This document shows, in pieces, positions 6,856 through 6,878 of a stretch of DNA of 6,878 nucleotides. The stretch's first letter is position 1, and each line of letters opens with the position of its first letter. The position numbers and the translations under genes are program-made. The stretch is taken from positions 1-6,878 of the forward strand of contig JADGEG010000109.1 of the NCBI GenBank assembly GCA_016744485.1, read 5' to 3'. The notes beneath the pieces were generated by a model. The model searched no databases. It worked only from the letters and a program-made list of their open reading frames with translations, and was not told the DNA's origin. The DNA comes from Arcobacter sp. GTDB taxonomy: Bacteria > Campylobacterota > Campylobacteria > Campylobacterales > Arcobacteraceae.

Positions 6856-6878
6856 TTCAGCATCGATAACATCGTCAT
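6847..6878 (-). CDS. dnaK: DnaK chaperone, C-terminal end only (partial)
   Basis: Only the last codons are inside the window. They read DDVIDAEVE followed by TAA, the characteristic acidic tail of Hsp70 DnaK in Campylobacterota (E. coli DnaK has the related DDVVDAEFEE). DnaK is the cytoplasmic ATP-dependent chaperone that works with DnaJ and GrpE. The start and the rest of the gene lie beyond the right edge. Identification rests on nine residues, so it is good but not certain. The gene is on the same strand as everything else here and leads directly into the zinc-ribbon gene. Confidence 0.8.
   Translation of the reverse strand, partial: DDVIDAEVE

Noticed and set aside
1..6878. tRNA, rRNA, CRISPR array, transposase or integrase
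   Set aside because: No cloverleaf, spaced repeats, or recombinase-like coding sequence was seen on either strand.

Overview
The window is strongly A+T-rich and all supported genes lie on the minus strand, so transcription runs from high to low coordinates. It starts at the right edge with the last ten codons of a gene ending DDVIDAEVE, the typical C-terminus of DnaK in Campylobacterota. Together with the base composition, the clear AGGAGG/GGAG ribosome sites and TATAAT-like -10 boxes without good -35 boxes, this suggests a member of the Campylobacterota. Arcobacter/Aliarcobacter is my best guess, but it is an inference and not proven.

Layout in the direction of transcription: (1) dnaK 3' end (6878-6847); (2) 11 bp later, a 94-residue membrane-anchored zinc-ribbon protein (6835-6551); (3) a 71-bp gap with candidate -10 boxes; (4) a two-gene unit: an 859-residue protein with an N-terminal PHP metal-phosphoesterase domain joined to an SMC/ABC-type ATPase with a coiled-coil insert (TrlF-like, 6479-3900), overlapping by 13 nt a 384-residue AlbA_2/Schlafen-like plus GHKL-ATPase protein (3912-2758); (5) only 8 bp later, the lipoprotein murein transglycosylase mltA (2749-1649); (6) a 128-bp gap with candidate promoters and a strong ribosome site; (7) an AGCS-family sodium:alanine/glycine symporter (1520-186); (8) a gene-free end (185-1) with several hairpins.

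The dnaK, mltA and symporter genes are housekeeping. The PHP-ATPase/AlbA_2 pair is the accessory part. Its domains (nucleic-acid-processing phosphoesterase fold, DNA-sensing-type SMC ATPase, AlbA_2 nucleic-acid-binding domain, GHKL ATP-binding fold) and its compact overlapping arrangement between core genes fit a candidate anti-phage or anti-plasmid operon. The sequence shows the domains and layout; the defence role is inference. mltA lies so close behind it that it is probably read from the same transcript. The left-hand intergenic region has hairpins that pair better as plus-strand RNA than as minus-strand RNA, a small hint of an unrecognised plus-strand structured RNA or terminator whose start lies outside the window.
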